Assembly: GCA_045651165.1 (NCBI GenBank)
Contig: JAZRRX010000017.1
Location: 1-6,428 of the forward strand
Direction: 5' to 3'
DNA from: RGIG4608 sp045651165
GTDB taxonomy: Bacteria; Bacillota; Clostridia; Oscillospirales; CAG-272
Length of the DNA: 6,428 nt
Both the position numbers and the translations under genes were made by a program. Shown in pieces: positions 5,419-6,428 of this stretch. Position 1 is the first letter of the stretch. The number at the start of each line of letters is the position of its first letter. A model generated the notes under the pieces. It had not been told where the DNA came from and searched no databases. It saw nothing but the letters and a program-made list of their open reading frames with translations.

Positions 5419-5934
5419 TTAAGGCAATTTTACACCATTCGCAATGACTTCAATCTGCGAGCGCGCATAACCGTATTTTGCAAGGTGGTTTTTTATATCT
5501 TCACTGACGGCAATCGTGCCATTGCCCCATTTCGAAAGACGATTTTTAGGAAATTTCATTGAAAAAAGCGCGTGCGCTGTTACAATAAGTGGAATTTTGT
5601 GTTTTTTGCAAACATAATGAGCTAAAAGGGCGGTTCTGCGCGTATGCGCGTGCACCATGTCGGGCTTTGTGTGCAAAATTATTTTAGAAATTGCGTGGAG
5701 CGAGGGCAAAAAATGAAAAATAAAACCAAGATTACTATGGAGTGAGTGTTTCTTTTGTGGCAGGGGGAGGTGAATGCACTTGATTTTGCTTTTGCTCAAT
5801 TTTTGATGGAGCTTTCCGCCACCACTTGCCACTGTTATTTGGTGTCCCATAAGGGCAAGCTCCTCTGCCAAGATTTCCACGTGAGTTTCTGCTCCGCCAA
5901 CGTCGAGCGAGTCAATCAACATCAAAATTTTCAT
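5419..5934 (-). CDS. GT4 glycosyltransferase, N-terminal (acceptor) half only
   Basis: This 171-aa frame covers only the first Rossmann half of a GT4 glycosyltransferase. MKILMLIDSLDVGGAETHVEIL opens with the family's glycine-rich GGAETH motif at 13-18. HAHTRRTALLAHY at 95-107, LIVTAH at 116-121, AVSEDIKNHLAKYG at 142-155 and VIANGV at 163-168 follow in normal order, and the frame stops at residue 171. GT4 enzymes need the second half, so the product alone should be inactive. The missing half starts in the same frame at 5373. ATG 5934 is preferred: the protein then opens directly with the MKILMLIDSL strand and has AAGGAG upstream, although the 12-base spacing is long. A TTG at 5979 would add 15 non-homologous residues. 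No convincing promoter was found between the ATG and the repeat. Confidence 0.85.
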   Translation of the reverse strand: MKILMLIDSLDVGGAETHVEILAEELALMGHQITVASGGGKLHQKLSKSKIKCIHLPLPQKKHSLHSNLGFIFHFLPSLHAISKIILHTKPDMVHAHTRRTALLAHYVCKKHKIPLIVTAHALFSMKFPKNRLSKWGNGTIAVSEDIKNHLAKYGYARSQIEVIANGVKLP

Positions 5935-6029
5935 TTGATATAAATTCTCCTTTTTTCTCTTATTTTGTGTAGTTTGCAAAAAATAATACTATATTCAAAT
6001 TTTGATTTATGGGGGAGAAGTTACAAAGT

Positions 6030-6180
6030 AAAGATGCGCTAACGCCGCGCAGGCGCCACCTTTGAAAAGGTGGACGAAACAATCGCATTGGCTTATGTAG
6101 TATCTTCGTAAATTTTCGAAATTCCTGATGGAATTATCGGTTTAGAATTAAAATTCCAATCTTACAAGCAGGCTTGACGC
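6030..6180. other. Structured sequence adjoining right repeat copy, probably its 5' part
   Basis: No ORF is visible here. Several hairpins are: CGCC/GGCG (6043-6046/6052-6055), then immediately CCACCTTT/AAAGGTGG (6056-6063/6066-6073), and AATTCC/GGAATT (6120-6125/6130-6135). AAATTCCAA (6151-6159) pairs perfectly with TTGGAATTT (6181-6189), the first nine bases of the shared repeat, and encloses an inner CAAGC/GCTTG hairpin (6166-6170/6173-6177 region). That long stem ties this stretch to the repeat, so the element is likely about 400 bp or longer. The matching part of the left copy lies outside the window. The remaining spacer 5935-6029 shows nothing definite. Confidence 0.6.
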
Positions 6181-6428
6181 TTGGAATTTCACTCCAAAAC
6201 TACGAAAATCACTCCTTGAGAGTAATTTTCTAAAATTTACTTAGATAAAGCACAGGGATTTAGATATCAATATGCCTATGATTGAAGGTAGCAAATTAAA
6301 GATTTTCGAGCCGCCTGTTAAAATGGCGAGAAAATCGTTATGTGTTGTGTAACAACACAATTTGCGCGAAATTTGACTTTAAATAGGTTTAAAAAGTTTT
6401 GGGGTTATAGGGGGATTTTTCAAAATCC
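6181..6428. repeat. Structured direct repeat, right copy (runs to window end)
   Basis: This is the same element as 1-246, in the same orientation and 6,180 bp away. The hairpin 6204-6213/6221-6230 keeps its stem exactly, but its 7-nt loop reads CCTTGAG instead of GCTTTGG. The segment 6267-6291 is largely rewritten and one base longer. The triloop of the TGTGTTGT/ACAACACA hairpin reads GTA instead of GCA (base 6350). The terminal hairpin has G-C (6414/6427) where copy A has G·T. All other bases match. The 3' arm of the terminal hairpin is cut off by the window edge. No ORF is present, and there is no transposase nearby to identify it as an insertion sequence. Confidence 0.9.

Larger units (their letters stand above)
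3826..5934 (-). pseudogene. GT4-CsaB fusion gene interrupted by one in-frame TAA
   Basis: The two open frames on either side are in the same reading frame. The upstream one ends IANGVKLP-TAA (stop 5421-5419). Fifteen sense codons follow (NHPFYPQNTERSERK), then MRKIIFVSRLD. That order is what one intact GT4 enzyme shows: the NGV element at the end of the N-terminal domain, a short linker, then the FVSRLD strand of the C-terminal domain. Without the stop, a protein of about 703 residues would be read. One substitution (for example CAA or AAA to TAA) explains the break, and no other stop or frameshift is seen in 2.1 kb, so the lesion is recent, an assembly error, or tolerated by restart or read-through. 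TAA ends every other gene here, so reassignment is unlikely. Confidence 0.7.

Noticed and set aside
5419..5421. TAA reassigned to a sense codon
   Set aside because: TAA also ends all the other genes in the window at sensible family lengths, so it functions as a stop here.
1..6428. Circular replicon with assembly overlap at the ends
   Set aside because: The terminal copies differ at fourteen positions plus an indel, concentrated in loops. They are distinct copies rather than one sequence read twice.
6181..6428. Group II intron or insertion sequence
   Set aside because: No reverse transcriptase, maturase or transposase ORF is present, and no domain V motif was seen. The GAGCCG at 127-132 lacks the rest of that hairpin.

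Overview
The window is AT-rich DNA from a low-GC Gram-positive bacterium, most likely an uncultured Clostridia-type Firmicute. The evidence is: Shine-Dalgarno sites of the GAGG/AGGAG type, several near-perfect sigma-A promoters with 17-bp spacers, a Gram-positive type LexA (DinR) box, TAA at every stop, and the protein families present (YitT/DUF2179, DUF1273-type SLOG, SdpR-like ArsR, GT4-CsaB). No rRNA, tRNA, CRISPR array, transposase or recombinase was seen.

Layout. Bases 1-246 are one copy of a structured non-coding repeat, cut by the left edge. Bases 288-1342 (minus) are an autoregulated two-gene operon: an 88-aa ArsR/SdpR-like repressor, then a 257-aa membrane-anchored protein with TPR-like helices. 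It has a consensus promoter overlapped by a 13+13 bp inverted-repeat operator. Divergent from it, at 1605-2459 (plus), is a YitT-family membrane protein with its own promoter and a leader that can fold into three adjacent hairpins. A bidirectional terminator separates it from a convergent SLOG/DUF1273 gene (2503-2976, minus). A 373-bp gap follows, holding four TGTGGAAA repeats inside a 12-bp inverted repeat. Next is a 132-aa unnamed HTH-like protein (3350-3748, minus) whose promoter carries a LexA box. Bases 3826-5934 (minus) read as one GT4 glycosyltransferase-CsaB pyruvyltransferase gene broken by a single in-frame TAA. Bases 6181-6428 are a second direct copy of the left-end repeat, preceded by about 150 bp of further structured sequence that probably belongs to the same element.

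How the parts relate. The genes do not form one pathway. The GT4-CsaB locus points to cell-wall polysaccharide synthesis and pyruvylation. The ArsR pair looks like a small regulated membrane module. The 132-aa gene is probably part of the DNA-damage response.

The strongest unexplained signal is the repeat. Its two copies, 6,180 bp apart, match exactly over most of about 247 bp, but differ sharply in a 7-nt hairpin loop, a 24-25-nt segment and one base of a triloop. A conserved scaffold with variable loops suggests a structured RNA or single-strand DNA element rather than ordinary drift. What it does cannot be read from this window.
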